Source: Beta vulgaris subsp. vulgaris (lineage: Eukaryota > Streptophyta > Magnoliopsida > Caryophyllales > Amaranthaceae). Taken from it: 64,000 nt of DNA. Each line of letters starts with the position of its first letter. The stretch's first letter is position 1. The DNA is taken from NCBI RefSeq assembly GCF_026745355.1, contig NC_079202.1:39764543-39828542 (forward strand), in the 5' to 3' direction. A program made the position numbers and the translations under genes. Under the pieces are notes generated by a model that did no database searches, was not told the origin of the DNA, and worked only from the letters and a program-made list of their open reading frames with translations. Positions 1 through 9,397 of the stretch are shown piece by piece.

Positions 1-702
1 TCTCTTTGTATCTGGGTTCAAGTAGAACCATTTTCTTATCAATGTGTATTATGTTCTCCATGTCTATAAAATGTGTTTGTTCAGTGGGTGTGCCAGGCAA
101 AATGTGGGATAGAACCCACTTCATTCTCTCCAATTAGTGAGTCTCTGTCAAACTTGGATGATTACTACTTGTATAGCTTCTCAACTTCTCCTTTTGAGCA
201 GTCTATAAACTGCTAAATGAGACACTTTTAGTGCCCCTACAAAACATCTAACTGAAGTGCATAAATTTAGGGGCACTTATTGGAGAAACTCCTCAATATA
301 TTCCTTTGATCTCCTCCCCACAATTTCCTTTTTTCTTGACCTGACATCAATGACATCACCCTTAGTGTCTCATCCTTTCTCTTCCATAGATAACAATTCA
401 TCTATGACTTCTCTATTTGCATGCCCTTTTCCATAATCTCTCTATTGTGTATCTTGAATCATTGTACTTTTGTATTACACCATATGATAATGTTCCTTTC
501 TCTTCCATAGATAACAATTCATCTATAGCTTTCCTTCTGTTGTCATGTTTCATCTCTGGTTTAATTCTTTTGTTTTGTATTCTGGTTCAGAGCAGATTTG
601 AGTGTCAAAGTTGGGCACCATCTCTTGAAGTAGTTGTAGGTAGTACTCATCCCAATCCTCTTCATCAACAACATGATTGTAGATTTCCTGTGCTGCTTCC
701 AT
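1..702 (-). pseudogene. Mariner-like transposase remnant, runs off the left edge
   Basis: Read on the minus strand in shifting frames, this stretch gives pieces in the order expected for a plant Tc1/mariner transposase. First comes an acidic N-terminus from a Met at 702, then a helix-turn-helix-like part at about 424-560 (RRKAIDELL ... TIERLWKRA). A basic linker (SRKKGNCGEE) follows near 310-345, then KLRSYTSS and PSLTET near 150-190. Last is IIHIDKK followed by WFYLNPDTK in another frame near 1-50, which resembles the family's HVDEKWFY block with the first catalytic Asp. Stops and frameshifts, including one inside the HIDKK/WFY block and a stop near 150, show it is dead. The catalytic remainder lies outside the window. 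Family assignment rests on motif order and spacing recalled from plant mariner-like elements. Confidence 0.65.
374..526. repeat. Direct duplication inside the mariner-like remnant
   Basis: A 32-bp block, centred on CTTCCATAGATAACAATTC, occurs at 374-405 and again at 495-526, a period of 121 bp. It lies in the N-terminal third of the transposase remnant and contributes to its broken frame. Confidence 0.8.
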
Positions 703-2375
703 TTTGTCCAAATGCAGCAACTGATTATGACATTAGCAACCTCTTGTTTTTTAAGTGTTTGGTTGGTTTATATAGTGATGCGTGTGTGCAGTGAATCTGT
801 TTTTTCGGAGAATGTTCTCTGCCTTATGTTAGCATTAAGGTTGGTAGAAAAAAGTGAATTTTTTAAGGAATGTCTTTAACCCTTAAATAGGAAAAACATG
901 GATTTGGTGGTAATTGGAACATTTGGTAAAGTGCTTTAAAATTTTAGAGGGAATCCAAAATTTTTTGTAAAGTTGAAAAGGTGAATGTTCCATGTAAAGT
1001 GGTTGTACTTGCAAAAATTAGAAGGAAAGAAAATTATACCTCTTTTTTTCCCCAAAGCTGGAGGGCCTTTTTTATGTGCTCTCTAACAGATTTTTTTTTC
1101 CTTCCTTTTCGGACCACTACAAATCTACAATTAATCTACTTCACTTTATACTACTTAAATATGCTTAGAAAATTTTGCCTAGGAATTCGTTTTAACAACA
1201 ATGTGGCATCTATTATAAAACGAAGTAAAAACTTTCTAAAAGCCTATTCTCCCCAACTTATTTTCAATTTAATTCAATTCAACTCTAGACAATACTTCTA
1301 CTATCACATATCAGTATTTATTTCAGTTCAGTTTAATTCTATTCAGTTCAATTCAATTCAAAAAGATCAAGCCCTTAACCTTAACATTCACATCTTCTAC
1401 ATAGGCCAAAGTCCAAAATCAATCAAAGTGCTAAACCCAATGTGAAAGTGTTCCCAAGCCATTAGACCTAGTCAACCTCAATCAACCTATTGTAAAACTT
1501 TTATGCTCAATGTGCATTCATATTAGCCTATGTGAATCTGTATAAGCTCTAAGCCAAACCCCTAAGCCATAGCCCATATTTATATCTCATTTATATGATA
1601 GACAAACAATGCAATCATATATTCATATAGGTCATCAACTCAAAATCAATGTGGAAATTTCGCCCATTTGTGTCAAGTCCGGTTTATATGCAGTCATGAG
1701 AGCCACAAGTAACTTCGAATATGAAACCAATCCAATACTAGCCAGCTCATTATAGCACTTCATATATCAATCCTTCAAACATTTCTCGCCGTTCACCAAT
1801 AACCTTCTTATCTCTCTTGTACACAGATTTAGGATCTTTGCTCAGATTACTCAGAATATAATCCTTGAGAGGTCCGTTAGTTCATTATTTTAGGATTTCA
1901 AGAAACAAAATCAATTATCACTTCTCTTACTAACAAAATCAATTATCACTTCTCTTACTTTTTATTTGATTCAATCCCATATCAATCCCTTACCATTATT
2001 CAATGTTAATATATTTACCTAATTTGTTACCTTCTCCGAGTAACAAAATTCATTACTTAAAGGTAATTATTATCCTTCATTTACATTACTTAACTTGAAC
2101 CAAATACTAATAAAGGCAATATTTTTGTTACCATTACTCTATTTATATCCATTCTTTTTCTATTTCATATATTGAACCAAACAACCCCTAAAAAATCTTA
2201 ACGGATTTTCATTAATTAAATTAATCAACGTAACAGATAGCAGATAAATAGAAAAAAATCATAGTACATGTTCAAAACAAGATCCATTGTAAATCTTGCA
2301 ATACACAACAAATTTAAAAAAAAAATCATTGAAATTCAAATTTACACATCTTCAATTGTTTAAAATTTGACAAGA
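703..2375. other. Non-coding stretch, no gene seen
   Basis: AT-rich sequence in which I find no supported gene. The short ORFs lack any recognisable domain. At 1262-1362 there is a degenerate run of TTCAATTCAA/TTCAGTTCAA words, and at 1917-1955 a short imperfect direct repeat (ACAAAATCAATTATCACTTC). The left part may be the flank of the mariner-like remnant. The right part is downstream of the snoRNA cluster. Confidence 0.5.
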
Positions 2376-2464
2376 TAGGCATCAGAAAATAGAGAGTTGT
2401 AATCGACATCAAATTTCAGAGTGTAGGATAAGTAAATTTTACAGTTTAATTCATCATCTGCCCA
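2376..2464 (-). ncRNA. C/D-box snoRNA, 25S rRNA guide
   Basis: The minus strand shows a canonical box C/D layout in about 89 nt. In order it has stem strand GGCA, box C GATGATGA, a guide, box D' CTGA, a C'-like TTGATGTC, a second spacer, box D CTGA, and stem strand TGCC pairing with the first. The segment just before D' is complementary to GTGTAGGATAAGT (seen directly on the plus strand at 2421-2433), which occurs in plant 25S rRNA. Thirteen pairs run up to D' as expected of a 2'-O-methylation guide. The rRNA match is from memory of the 25S sequence; the box layout is directly visible. It is the last clear unit of the cluster. Confidence 0.82.
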
Positions 2465-2540
2465 ATTAATAAAAACCAAAATCAAAAAAGAATTTGCTTC
2501 AAATTTAAAAAACAAACAATAAGAATTGAGTAGAGAAATA

Positions 2541-2620
2541 GTAGCATCAGATAATAAGCGGAGTTTTTATCCACACAAAATAATTCAGTGTTAAGCATAG
2601 ATAGATTCGTCATCTGCTTT
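2541..2620 (-). ncRNA. C/D-box snoRNA, double guide for the 5' end of 25S rRNA
   Basis: On the minus strand, AGCA and TGCT form the closing stem around box C (ATGACGA, one change from consensus), box D' (CTGA within CACTGAAT) and box D (CTGA). The segment before D is complementary to AATAAGCGGAG, and the segment before D' to TTAAGCATA. Both words occur close together near the 5' end of plant 25S rRNA (TTAAGCATATCAATAAGCGG), so both guides appear to address neighbouring sites. Length of about 80 nt is usual for the class. The RNA would act in the nucleolus with fibrillarin. Confidence 0.8.
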
Positions 2621-2669
2621 ATTTCTCTTTTTTCAAAGAAAATTTCGAAAGTATGATAAGAAAAAGAAA

Positions 2670-2812
2670 GTATCGGCAGGTCCATTTGACACCAATGCAA
2701 TAACAAAGTTGATGCAATGAGCTGGTAAGCCCACCATTTAATTATATGCATCTGCTATATCTCTTAAAACACTTGACATTTCTGAACTCAAGAGAAGGTA
2801 AATCAGATGCAA
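2670..2812 (-). ncRNA. Possible H/ACA snoRNA
   Basis: Between two C/D units the minus strand has a long hairpin closed by GCATCTG/CAGATGC (outer ends at 2810 and 2748). It has an inner stem TCTCTT/AAGAGA and an unpaired internal pocket between them. ATATAA, which fits the H box ANANNA, follows immediately (2747-2742). The 3' hairpin and the terminal ACA are not clear, so the right-hand limit and the class are uncertain. Mixed C/D and H/ACA clusters are known in plants. Confidence 0.35.
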
Positions 2813-2847
2813 AAAAAACAAATTAAAAGAATTTTAAATAAAATGAG

Positions 2848-2938
2848 GAAGAATCAGATAGAAAAGTCAATCACCACAATATGCATCTAATTAAGATGCT
2901 TGTAAGACTGGGGCGACAATAAACATCATCATTTTCGC
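2848..2938 (-). ncRNA. Probable C/D-box snoRNA, 25S guide
   Basis: The minus strand has box C AATGATGA near 2932, a segment CGCCCCAGTC complementary to GACTGGGGCG of 25S rRNA, a perfect internal hairpin GCATCT/AGATGC, a C'-like GTGATTGA and box D CTGA (2857-2854). The closing stem is only GAA/TTC, and D' after the 25S-complementary segment is degenerate. The call rests mainly on the boxes, the rRNA match and its place in the cluster. Confidence 0.6.
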
Positions 2939-3006
2939 AATGAATTTAATTTGTAATTCCTCTAAAAGTCTTTTAAACAAAAAAATGGTAAAAAGGTAAG
3001 AAAGAA

Positions 3007-3108
3007 GGAAGTCATCAGAGACCAAAGATTTATCAACAAAAGCAAATTCGCTTAATTCGGTCCGCATCATGGTTGATTCTTAAAAAGAATCGCATCATTT
3101 GAACTCCC
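3007..3108 (-). ncRNA. Probable C/D-box snoRNA, target unknown
   Basis: On the minus strand GGAGTTCA and TGACTTCC can pair (seven of eight positions, one G-T) around box C AATGATGC and box D CTGA. A second C-like ATGATGC and a C'-like TTGATAA lie inside, and GATTCTT/AAGAATC forms an internal hairpin. I could not match the segment before D to rRNA with confidence. At about 102 nt it is at the long end for the class. Confidence 0.5.
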
Positions 3109-3148
3109 AAATATGAAAATTAAAATAGAGAAAATAAGGAAATAAAAA

Positions 3149-3236
3149 GAGCTCAGAGATAAATATGGGTTATAAAGAAATATCTCAGCACGAAAATCAG
3201 AGTGGTGCATGACTATCTTAATTCTCATCATAGCTC
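3149..3236 (-). ncRNA. C/D-box snoRNA, 18S rRNA guide
   Basis: This is the first unit after the promoter. The minus strand has closing stem GAGC/GCTC, box C ATGATGA (near 3231-3225), box D' CTGA (3200-3197) and box D CTGA (3156-3153). The guide before D' is complementary to GTGGTGCATG, which occurs in plant 18S rRNA (GGTGGTGCATGGCCG). The duplex can extend to about 12 pairs with one G-U. By the rule of the fifth nucleotide from the box it would methylate a G in that word. I do not assign a family name. Confidence 0.8.
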
Positions 3237-3339
3237 AAAATTAGATTCAGAAATTTACAACCAATACATATGAAATCAAATCAAAAGAAAGAAAAAAAAC
3301 AGAGAGAAGTGAGATTGATTTGGAAAAGTGTTTGGTTGA

Positions 3340-3465
3340 TTAGAGAATTTATAAGGTGGGTTTGGGAACGGCAGAAGAGGCGGTTGATTATGAATGGTGA
3401 AAACCCTAATTTGCTACCAATTCAGTTGGGCTAGTTTGAGTTCAAGATGGTTGGTTTGGGCCTGT
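3340..3465 (-). promoter_or_regulatory. Telo-box / site II promoter of the snoRNA cluster
   Basis: Upstream of the first snoRNA are a telo-box AAACCCTAA (3401-3409, plus strand), two site II words, TGGGCT (3427-3432) and TGGGCC (3457-3462), and a TATA-like CTTATAAAT on the minus strand (about 3355-3347). In Arabidopsis the telo-box plus site II pairing marks promoters of ribosomal-protein and snoRNA genes, so it fits a cluster transcribed leftward from about 3320. Confidence 0.65.
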
Positions 3466-4165
3466 TTAAATGTGTTTTTTTTTTTCACTTTGTATGGTCC
3501 TTGTAATGCTGCCCTACCTGCTCAAACAAATTAATGCAAAATTTAACGTTTACTTGGATGGAACGGGATTAACAATAGTTTATTTTTAGGGTAATGTTAT
3601 TTGTAGTCTTTAAGGCTAAAGATAAGCATTAAATATATTTCTTAAAATGGAAACAGTTTAAGAATTCAAAACAATATTACACATCATTTGATGTAATAAA
3701 TGCTTGATTCAAGTTTTTATTTCCATTTTAAGTTTCTTATACGTAACCCTAAGGGTTATGTATATCATTTTCCTTATTTTTATTTGATTTGTCAGTTTTC
3801 ATTTGATATAGTCTGTTTTGTATGATATAACCATCTTTTACATAGTAAGTTTGTACTACATATGATAAAATTAATTTTCTAATATAATGAGATTTCATAT
3901 GATATAGCCAGTTTTATTCTAATATAGTTAGTTTTTGTGTGATAAAGTTAATTTAGGTGCACAATAAATTATTGCGAATGCGAACTATCCAAGACATATT
4001 AAGGGATTGTTTGATATTCTATTTTTTAAGATTTTTCAGTTTTTGTGAAATTTTTTGAAGAAAATTAGGAAATGTGGTTTTCAGTTATATTTTGTGAGTT
4101 TGATGTTTTGACAAAATTAGTGTAATTATGATTAATTTTGATGTCGTTATACGATTTATGATATA
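3466..4165. other. AT-rich intergenic stretch
   Basis: No coding sequence is supported. It contains poly-T and degenerate words such as GATATAGTTAGTTTT and GATAAAGTTAATTT at 3800-3960. It separates the snoRNA promoter from the MITE field. Confidence 0.5.
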
Positions 4166-4432
4166 TTTCCTCCATTTAGAAATAGTTGTACCGTTTTATG
4201 TTCTCACGCTTGCCAATGTATCTTTGCAACCATTAATATATTTAATTGTCAATAAGTAAAAATTACAAAAAGTTGATATTAAAAATATATATGTTGAGAA
4301 GCATCTAACAAGATCACACAAGACCATATTTTTTCTACAATAAATATTACCAAAGACAATCAAATTGTAACGTGTGAAATTGTGAATAGTAGTAACTATG
4401 CAAACGGTGCAACTACTTCTAAACGGAGGAAG
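4166..4432. mobile_element. Stowaway-type MITE (Tc1/mariner)
   Basis: The ends form terminal inverted repeats of about 30 bp: TTTCCTCCATTTAGAAATAG on the left and the reverse complement of CTACTTCTAAACGGAGGAAG on the right. They are flanked by TA (4164-4165 and 4433-4434). At 267 bp with no ORF it is a non-autonomous element mobilised in trans. It ends a few bases before the next element. Confidence 0.82.
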
Positions 4433-4446
4433 TATAGTTTTTAAAA

Positions 4447-4972
4447 GGAAATTTTGTCAGAAACCACCTTTTATAATCACTTTTTTGTGAGAAACCACCT
4501 TTTAAAAAAATTTGGTTAATTAGCCACCTTTTGGTTCTTTTTTTTGTTGGAAGCCACCACTTGCCGGAGTCCGGCATTGACTTCAATTTCCGGCGTTGAC
4601 CATCATATTTTCGCCATTCTTCCCCTTTATCTTCTCCCCCTCCCCCTTGCATCCCCGAAAACCACCCTCCCTCTCGCATCCCCCGGCAACCCCCCTCCTC
4701 CCGTAACCCGCCGGCAAACACCCCCCACAACCATCCCCACCCTCCCAGCCCTAAGCCCATCTCCTCCCTCGCATCCCCCGACATCTCAGGTGGAAGAAAT
4801 GGCGAAAATCTGGAAAAAAAATAGCGAAAATATGATGGTCAACGCCGGATTCTGGCAAGTGGTGGCTTCCAACAAAAAAAGAACCAAAAAGGTGGCTAAT
4901 TAACCAAATTTTTTTAAAAGGTGGTTTCTCACAAAAAAGTGATTATAAAAGGTGGTTTCTGACAAATTTTCC
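4447..4972. mobile_element. Mutator-like foldback element (MULE-MITE), 9-bp TSD
   Basis: Arms of about 130 bp are nearly perfect inverted repeats: left GGAAATTTTGTCAGAAACC, right GGTTTCTGACAAATTTTCC. Inside they contain repeated AAACCACCTTTTA and GCCACC words. The element is flanked by a perfect 9-bp duplication TTTTTAAAA (4438-4446 and 4973-4981), the length made by Mutator-like transposases. The pyrimidine-rich middle encodes nothing recognisable, and the ORFs on both strands are by-products of the inverted structure. Confidence 0.85.
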
Positions 4973-5289
4973 TTTTTAAAATCATAAAACATAATCTGGA
5001 TACTAAAAGAGATGTTGAATGACAAATTAAAGTTGTATTATAAATATTTCTTCTTTATTTTTATAGGAAAAAAATGATAGGAATAATCTCAACTATTTAC
5101 CATCTTCCCAAAACAATCCTAACTTTTATTAATCCCAAAATAAACTATTACCTCACCCTTCCTAAATCAACCCCACTCTAATTTTAATTCACTAAACCGG
5201 ATAATTAAAATGTCACGCGTCACAATATAATTGAGACAATGGTTTTTTTTTTTTTTTTTTTTTTTTGCAATTTAAAAACTTTGAAAGAG

Positions 5290-6100
5290 TGCCCAAAATA
5301 TTGATATATTGGTACTCAATTCGACCGACTTCTTGAATTTCATGCTCTTAAAGGGCTTGATGGTGTCCCTTTTTCCAAAAAAAAAAAATCATTTCAAATG
5401 TCAATAATTACGCTCAAGATCAGCTCGAAACATGTACCCTTACGGCCCGTTTGATAATTATTAATGAATGGCGGTAATGAGAATGAATTTTTAATGTAAT
5501 TTTATTAGGAAAGCACCCTTAAAAAAGCTCCATGGGGAGACATTTTTTGTCTATGGGCAAGCAATCTCACCCCTAAACTTGTGTTTTTGTCTTCAAGGGG
5601 AAGCAATTTTCATTACCACTCATTACCACCTACAAGGTGGTATTGGATGGGAATGAAAATTCAAGAAGGAAAGTGGACATTTTAGGATAAATTAGCATTA
5701 TCATGGGAATGGACAATGATATTTTTCACAAATTTACACACAAATTCATTCCCATTACAACCATCTATGACCAACTACCAAACGGGCAGTTAAAGTTTGA
5801 CATACTGATTCATTTCGACTGGGTTTTCAATATATGCGTCCCTTGAGGATACTCGGTAGTGTCCTTCTTACAAAAATTCATTCTAAAACAAAAAACGTAG
5901 TTCAAAATTGCCTCGAAACACACACCCAAATATTGAATTATTGGTATCTCTTTCGACTATCTTCTTAAAATAAGAGCCAATATTTGTTTTTTCAAAAGAA
6001 ATCATTTCGAAGGTCAAAAGTGTCATTTAAGATCGTCTCGAAACATGTTCCAAGAAATTGATACATTGGTACTCATTTGGACTGGCTTTAATGGAAATAA
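5290..6100. repeat. Degenerate ~130-bp tandem repeat, split by a MITE
   Basis: About four diverged units share ATTGGTACTC, TCATTTCGACTGG, a run of A, and CTCGAAACATGT; compare 5297-5440, 5800-5930, 5931-6050 and 6055-6100. The MITE at 5443-5789 interrupts one unit. A poly-T run lies just before the first unit. No function is evident. Confidence 0.5.
5443..5789. mobile_element. PIF/Harbinger-like (Tourist-type) MITE
   Basis: The termini are inverted repeats (left CGGCCCGTTTGATAATTAT, right ACCAACTACCAAACGGGCAG) flanked by TTA on each side (5440-5442 and 5790-5792), as made by PIF/Harbinger transposases. The body is 347 bp, non-coding, and includes inverted CATTACC/GGTAATG words. Confidence 0.65.
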
Positions 6101-6214
6101 AATATTTTTATTGTCTCATTTCATGCATTAAGAAAATTGATATCCCGGATCTATAAACTAATTTGAAATAACAAAAAAGAGAACTATAGTTAAGAAACTA
6201 AATTCTACAAAATA

Positions 6215-6471
6215 CTCCCTCCGTTTTTTTTTAGATGTAACATTGGACTTTTCACATTTGTCGAGGCACAACTTTGACCGATAATATCTCCAATTTTATA
6301 AAAGTGAAAATTATAAAAAAATATATATTTGGAAAGTGTATACCGTGACGAATCAAACAAGATCTCACATGACTATATTTTTTCTTATGTATAAATAACA
6401 ATTAGTGGTCAAAGTGTATTGGATGAATAGTGCCCAAAGTCAATATGTTACATCTAAAAAAACGGAGGAAG
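6215..6471. mobile_element. Stowaway-type MITE
   Basis: Terminal inverted repeats begin CTCCCTCCG and continue into TTTTTTAGATGTAACAT on the left. The right end mirrors this (ATGTTACATCTAAAAAAACG, then GAGGAAG). TA flanks both ends (6213-6214, 6472-6473). It is 257 bp and non-coding. Confidence 0.82.
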
Positions 6472-6473
6472 TA

Positions 6474-7028
6474 TTGAATAATAGCAAAGTAGAAAAGTTG
6501 AACCTTAATCCAAAATATATAGCCTTCTTTTGTTGTAACTAACAAAACGGAAGTAGAACTAACTACTAACTATTGTTTAACTGAGTAATCTCACTTATCA
6601 CCTTATCCTTACTAAAATAATCTCTAAAATATTCTTTTTGGTTTATTTTCACTTAAATTCAAGAAATTTCATATTGTTCAAAAATATAAACAAAAAATAA
6701 AACTTCAAAAACTTGAAAGAAAAGTTTAGAGTGCTTCTCAAAAGTGCAAAAATAATTCAATTGGAGTAAAGTTCAAAATATTGTGAAAATATTAAAATTA
6801 AGAAAAGTTACAGATTTTTTTAAAAAAAATAGTTTCACATTCTCACATTCAACCATGTATATTTTTCTTTTGAAAAAATCAAATTGAAAACAAACTATTA
6901 ATCCTCATGCTTGGATTGGAAATAGTTGATATATAGAGTAATAAAAGTTAAATCATCTAAATGAAAGAAAAATGAAGGTGAACGAACTAAAGTTTCAAGG
7001 AGGGATATACTCCAGAGAGCTCCTAAAA
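6474..7028. other. AT-rich intergenic stretch
   Basis: No gene is supported. The sequence is AT-rich with several homopolymer runs and lies between two MITEs. Confidence 0.5.
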
Positions 7029-8011
7029 GGATTTTTTGATGGACATAATCTCACCTTTGAGCAATCCTCCCATAACAGTCCACCTTTCATAAATTTGGGA
7101 ATAATTCCACCTTTGGGGTGTGTCTGCTCAAAATGGACCATTTTAACCCATCTTGTTTGGCCAATAATAAAGACTTGTTAACATTTTTCCCACCAGCTTC
7201 CCACCCCCACCCCAACAGGCAGGCAGCCACCTCCACCACCCCATCCTTCGTCTTTGCCCACCGCCACCACCCCTTCCCCTTTCTTCCATGTCCCCTTCGC
7301 CCTTCCCCCCCCCCCCTTCGCACCTTCCTCCTCTCCTCTCACTTCCTCACTGCCCACCCTCGCCGCCCCTCCCCCCTTCCCCTCTTCCCCTTGGCTCCAC
7401 GCCCTCCCTCCTCCTCTACACCTGCCACTAGCACCCCCCCGGAAGAACAATAATTTTTTTGTTGAATTTTCATTGCAGGAAGAAAGAGGAAGAAGGGAGT
7501 AAGAGGAAGAAGAACAGGGTGGAGGTATATCGTGGAAGGGCGCGAGCAGGGGGAGTTCGTTGGGGAAGCGCGCGAGTGGGGGGGTTGTGGGGGTTGGGCT
7601 GCGCGTTAAGGGGAGATGCGAGGGGGGTGCTTGGGTCTGGCAGCGTGGGTGGCAGAGACGAAGGGAGAGGAGGGGGGAAGGGCAACTTGGAAAGGGGGGA
7701 GAGGCAGCATGGTGGGCAGAGTCGAAGGGTGGGGCGTGGGGGGCCGGGGGACAGAGGAGGAGGTTGCGGTCTGTTGTGGGGGTAGGGGTAGGGATACATG
7801 GCCACATGGGGTGGCTAGATAGTGGTGGTTATGAAGGAAAAGAAGCAGAGGAGAGAGAGAAGAGAAAACCTACATTTGCAGGTTACCAATAGGTAAGGAT
7901 ACATTTTTTTAGTAAATACAACCCAAAAGTGGGATTATTCTCAAATTTATGAAAGGTGGGATCATTTTGAGAGGATCGCTCAAAGGTGAGATTATTCCCA
8001 TCAACAAATCC
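7029..8011. mobile_element. Large foldback element, Mutator-like
   Basis: The ends are inverted repeats of at least 100 bp (left GGATTTTTTGATGGACATAA, right mirrored by TTATTCCCATCAACAAATCC). They are flanked by CCTAAAA on both sides (7022-7028 and 8012-8018), perhaps part of a longer TSD. The inner arms are a pyrimidine-rich strand (about 7190-7440) followed by a purine-rich strand (about 7500-7800) that partly mirrors it, for example CACCCC..CTTCGTCTTTGCCCACC against its reverse complement. The many GC-rich overlapping ORFs here come from this skew. Confidence 0.72.
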
Positions 8012-8018
8012 CCTAAAA

Positions 8019-8412
8019 CTATGTGCTCCTAATCTTTTGTACATTTGTCTAATTTTTTGCTCAAATGAGCAAAATCTAGAATGTGCAAAAATGTGAGAGA
8101 TCTCGGTGCTCCCTGAGTACTATGGAGGCTTTGGGGATGATGTAGCGGTATTGTATTCAAAAAGAAAGAGGGAGAAGCTATTACCCCAAACAAGGGTAAT
8201 AATTAGCCTAAGGGTAGTAGGTAAGTATTACCACCAAATGAGAGTAATAATTACCTTAAGGATAGTAGGTAATTACCCCAAATAAAGGTAAAAATTTCTT
8301 GTTTTCTTTTTAATTATTAACCAAACTAATTTATTCTCTTTACTACCACTTCATGCCTAATATTATCACCTCTAACCATCTTAGTTTTCTTTATTTACTA
8401 CTCCAATTACAC
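8019..8412. other. Non-coding stretch between MITEs
   Basis: It contains repeated words in both senses (GGTAATAATTA, GGTAGTAGGTAA, TTACCCCAAA at about 8165-8300), which suggests an old MITE whose ends I could not define. No ORF is supported. Confidence 0.35.
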
Positions 8413-8655
8413 TTTTGGATAGCAATATAGAAGGGAACGAAGGGAAGGGAAGGGATAGAGGAGGAAGGGAAAGGGAAAAAGGGACGGAAAAATGGAGCTT
8501 CATTTTCCCTCCAAATCTCTGGAATTTGGGAGGAATGATTTTTATTTAAGAGTGAGGTAAAATAGATCCTCCCCTCTCCCTTCTCTTCCTTTTCCAAATC
8601 CCTTGTCCAACAAGGAAACTTGCTCCCCTTCTTCCCTTTTTTCTAGTATCCAAAC
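8413..8655. mobile_element. Small MITE, class uncertain
   Basis: Imperfect terminal inverted repeats, TTTTGGATAGCAATATAGAA on the left and TTTTTTCTAGTATCCAAAC on the right, enclose a purine-rich left half and a pyrimidine-rich right half. No clear TSD was found. It is 243 bp and non-coding. Confidence 0.4.
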
Positions 8656-8673
8656 AAAATGTTGAAGCATTAC

Positions 8674-9397
8674 CAGGCCCAGCTAAGGCCCTGTGCAGGG
8701 TGAGCGCCCGCACAGGGCCCCGCCTGCATATGGGCCCCATATGTTGCTTGCGTATATTACCGTATTGCTGCAATAATGTTGTAAGGTGTTTGAATTGGCT
8801 CAGTGGTGGTAGCCGTGAAGTGAATCTTGGGATTTTGATTTCAATAGATGTCGAGTTCGACACCCAACTCCATCATGCTGCTCCACTTTTTTTTTTCTTT
8901 TGCCTTTTGTTTTATTTTGTCAGCCAACCACTTCTTCTCAACTTTTGCTTTTTGTTTTATTTTATCAAACAACCCTTTTCCACTTCTTTTTCTTTTATAT
9001 CTTCTAAAGTAGATGTTTTCATATCCAGAACAAAGTTTTATGACATTTTCCCTTGAACTTGTCATGTAAATGTTAATATTAGTATATACTTGACACATTT
9101 ATCCTTTTAAAAAATCAAGAACATATTTTCCATTTTACTACATTGCATTTTATATATTTTTGTAATTTATTTTTCCAACTTCAAAGTTGTTATAAATGGG
9201 ACATTTTGTTTATAAAAGCAAGAAAAACGCTTCTATATATTTTGATATAGAAACTTATACAACTAATATTATTTATTAATCAAGATATTTCTGTATTTTA
9301 AAATAAGAATGTTAATATGTTATTTTGTTATCGTAATCTTATAGGGGTCTAATCTTAAATTTTGCACAGGGCCCCTGTTTTCTATGAGACGGCCCTG
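8674..9397. mobile_element. Non-autonomous hAT element, 8-bp TSD
   Basis: The termini CAGGCCC and GGCCCTG (imperfect inverted repeats) are flanked by a perfect 8-bp duplication AGCATTAC (8666-8673 and 9398-9405), the length typical of hAT transposases. Subterminal GGCCCTGTGC and GCACAGGGCC are also inverted. The 724-bp body has no transposase; its ORFs are unsupported. A tRNA-like A/B-box pair lies inside at 8796-8863. Confidence 0.85.
8785..8890 (+). repeat. SINE-like tRNA-related segment inside the hAT element
   Basis: TGGCTCAGTGG (8796-8806) fits a pol III A box and GAGTTCGACACC (8853-8864) is one base from a B box. A T-rich tract follows. The A-to-B spacing of about 47 nt suits a long-variable-arm tRNA or a diverged SINE. 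There is no acceptor stem, so this is not a functional tRNA gene. Confidence 0.35.

Noticed and set aside
417..1445. Plus-strand ORFs of 68-154 codons
   Set aside because: No domain or codon pattern; the left part overlaps the minus-strand transposase remnant, and the last is built on TTCAATTCAA repeats.
2482..2751. Minus-strand 89-codon ORF
   Set aside because: It lies over the snoRNA cluster on the same strand and has no domain; it is chance reading of non-coding RNA.
4419..4903. ORFs on both strands near the CT-rich segment
   Set aside because: They sit inside the foldback element and mirror each other because of its inverted arms.
7087..7892. Nine overlapping Pro/Arg/Gly-rich ORFs
   Set aside because: Generated by the purine/pyrimidine skew of the foldback element; no domain in any frame.
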